Positions 44,442 through 46,075 of a DNA stretch of 46,075 bases are shown here, piece by piece. Every line of letters starts with the position of its first letter. Positions within the stretch are counted from its first letter, which is position 1. The notes under the pieces were generated by a model. That model saw only the letters and a list, made by a program, of their open reading frames with translations. It searched no databases and was not told the origin of the DNA. The translations under genes and the position numbers were made by a program. The stretch comes from Marinilabiliaceae bacterium (lineage in GTDB: Bacteria > Bacteroidota > Bacteroidia > Bacteroidales > Marinilabiliaceae): contig JAEINY010000017.1 of NCBI GenBank assembly GCA_016342595.1, positions 1-46,075 on the forward strand. Reading direction: 5' to 3'.

Positions 44442-46058
44442 ATGAGATACACCAAGTACATATTCTTATTCATTATGGCATCTTTTATCGGATGCACGGC
44501 AGGTAATGAATCATTAAAAGTAATGAGTTTCAATATTCGTTATGATAATCCATCGGATGGTATTAACAGTTGGTCCCACAGAAAAGAGTTTGTTGTTTCT
44601 TTTCTATCTGAAGAAATGCCGGATGTAATTGGATTTCAAGAAGTGTTGGCGCATCAGTTAAAATATTTGGATGAAGAACTTGAAGAATATACCTATGTAG
44701 GAACCGGACGAGATGATGGTAAGGAATCCGGAGAATTTGGTCCTGTTTTTTATAAGAAGAATAAGTATGAGTTGATATCTACATCACAGTTTTGGTTGTC
44801 GGATACTCCTGAAGTTCCTGGAAGTAAGTGTTGGGGAGCACAATTACCTCGTATTGTTACCTGGGCTAAGCTTAGAGATAAATCAAATGGGTATATCTTC
44901 TTTGTGTTTAATGCTCATCTAAGTCATGTGAGTGAATTTGCTCGTAATGAAAGTGTCGTGCTTATACTGGATAAGATAAAATCCCTGGCTGGTGATGCCC
45001 CTGTGGTTTTAACCGGTGACTTTAATGCGACAAATAATGAAAAAATGTATCATACTTTGACCGGTCACTGGAATCACCATTTACCTCTATATGATGCGCG
45101 TCAACAATCAAAGAATCCTCCCGTTGGGAGTGAACAGACTTTTCATGGTTTTGGCTCTCGAACTAATCCAATAGCTATTGATTTTGTTTTCGTAAATGGC
45201 TATTTCAATACTGTGAATTTCAGTACGCATGCAGAGAAAAAGGATGAAATGTTTATTTCAGATCATTATCCTATTCAAGCTGAACTTCAGTTTAATTTTA
45301 AGCGCAACAAGAGTGAAAAGCCCGTTATGAAGTTAGCTCAGACATTGACAGCTCCCTACTTTCTAACCAATAAGATTATTTTTGAGGATAATGTGCTCAT
45401 CCCCTTAAAGACCAAAAGAGGAGATGATACCATTTATTATACTGTGGATGGGTCTGAGCCTGACTCATCTTCTATTTTCTATGAAAAACCAATTATTCTG
45501 GATAAGACAGCAACCATTATTGCGGCTGCCTATTCTAACAATATGAATCCTTCTAAATCAGTGGCCCGAACATTTATAAAAAAACAAATTGAAGGGGTTA
45601 GGATTAAGGAGGTTATTCCGCTGCCTGATGAGACGTATTCAAAATCAGGATTTGAAAACTTAATGGATCATCATTTAGGGAGTGAGAATTTAAAAGATGG
45701 ATCATGGACCGGATTTAACGGAACTAATGTGGATATTATCTGTCAACTGCCGGAAAGATTGAGTGTTAATCAAATTCATTTATCAGTTTTAAGTGATCCT
45801 GCCCGGTGGATCATTTCTCCATCTGAAATAAAGGTGGCCATTTCTGATAATGGATACGAGTATATTGAATACGGAGGTATTAGCACACTTCCATCCTATA
45901 ATACATCAGAAAGGGAACAACTTCTCCTTTCTGTTAATGGTAAAAAGACTGGCAAATTTGTAAAAGTAACGATTTATAATCCCGGAATATTACCAGTGGG
46001 ACATCCCGGGGCAGGAAATCCCTCCTGGCTATTTATAGATGAACTTCATATTAATTAA
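44442..46058 (+). CDS. Endonuclease/exonuclease/phosphatase-fold lipoprotein with chitobiase-C-like and discoidin-like modules
   Basis: This 538-residue lipoprotein has a signal ending FIGC with the lipidated Cys at 18. Residues of about 24-285 are an EEP (DNase I/sphingomyelinase/phosphatase) fold with complete motifs MSFNIRYDN, VIGFQEVL, GDFNATNN, AIDFVFV and SDHYPIQ, so hydrolysis of a phosphoester is likely. It is followed by a chitobiase-C-type sandwich (about 296-383, YYTVDGSEPDSSS) and a discoidin-like module (384-538) ending GHPGAGNPSWLFIDEL, very like those of the first GH92. An in-frame TTG at 44400 is rejected because it precedes the terminator. Next to GH92 it may remove phosphate from phosphomannan, but no substrate is shown. 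Confidence 0.88.
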   Translation: MRYTKYIFLFIMASFIGCTAGNESLKVMSFNIRYDNPSDGINSWSHRKEFVVSFLSEEMPDVIGFQEVLAHQLKYLDEELEEYTYVGTGRDDGKESGEFGPVFYKKNKYELISTSQFWLSDTPEVPGSKCWGAQLPRIVTWAKLRDKSNGYIFFVFNAHLSHVSEFARNESVVLILDKIKSLAGDAPVVLTGDFNATNNEKMYHTLTGHWNHHLPLYDARQQSKNPPVGSEQTFHGFGSRTNPIAIDFVFVNGYFNTVNFSTHAEKKDEMFISDHYPIQAELQFNFKRNKSEKPVMKLAQTLTAPYFLTNKIIFEDNVLIPLKTKRGDDTIYYTVDGSEPDSSSIFYEKPIILDKTATIIAAAYSNNMNPSKSVARTFIKKQIEGVRIKEVIPLPDETYSKSGFENLMDHHLGSENLKDGSWTGFNGTNVDIICQLPERLSVNQIHLSVLSDPARWIISPSEIKVAISDNGYEYIEYGGISTLPSYNTSEREQLLLSVNGKKTGKFVKVTIYNPGILPVGHPGAGNPSWLFIDELHIN

Positions 46059-46075
46059 TCAGATTCGATTGAAAT

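Overview
The window comes from a member of the Bacteroidota, most likely a marine or anaerobic Marinilabiliales-type or Bacteroidales-type bacterium; that rank is an inference. The evidence is: a PorZ-like protein with a type IX secretion C-terminal domain; several promoters of the Bacteroidota form TTTG-N19/20-TAnnTTTG; no consistent Shine-Dalgarno sequences; three GH92 mannosidases and a GH130 mannoside phosphorylase; and an AtpB subunit with a long N-terminal extension. No tRNA, rRNA, CRISPR array, phage or transposase gene was recognised.

Layout. 1-7179: SulP anion transporter (minus), C_GCAxxG_C_C redox-type protein, and sbcD-sbcC. 7180-9430: a gene-poor stretch with a repeat element, then a Na/Pi-cotransporter-like gene (minus). 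9804-20911: a mannoside-degradation cluster on the plus strand (GH92, GH92, GH2 beta-mannosidase, a strong terminator, SSS symporter, GH130 phosphorylase). 20912-23822: a putative 39-residue membrane peptide and a four-gene minus-strand operon (secreted EF-hand-like protein, ECF sigma factor, zinc-finger anti-sigma factor, membrane-anchored Spy/CnrX-like protein) behind an ECF-type promoter. 23990-27359: a degenerate 21-bp repeat array, a methionine-rich leader peptide with mutually exclusive hairpins, metY, an intergenic repeat, a small coupled upstream ORF, and homoserine dehydrogenase. 27505-33198: an ATP synthase operon headed by a bactofilin and lacking beta and epsilon. 33256-41951: a sensor-adenylate cyclase-HD fusion, a universal stress protein, an RdgB/HAM1 nucleotidase, PorZ and a large membrane-anchored propeller-like protein. 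42138-46058: a third GH92 and a phosphodiesterase-fold lipoprotein whose C-terminal modules resemble those of the first GH92.

How they work together. The GH92 and GH2 enzymes carry lipoprotein or secretion signals and would remove alpha- and beta-linked mannose outside the cytoplasm. The symporter would import the product, and the cytoplasmic GH130 enzyme would phosphorolyse a beta-mannosyl disaccharide. There is no SusC/SusD pair, so this is not a classical polysaccharide utilization locus.

The most promising undescribed systems are the Met-codon leader and competing hairpins before metY, and the Cnr-like ECF signalling operon whose first gene encodes a secreted EF-hand/Arg-Gly-rich protein. 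Both are read from sequence only; no alignment, folding or database search was run.
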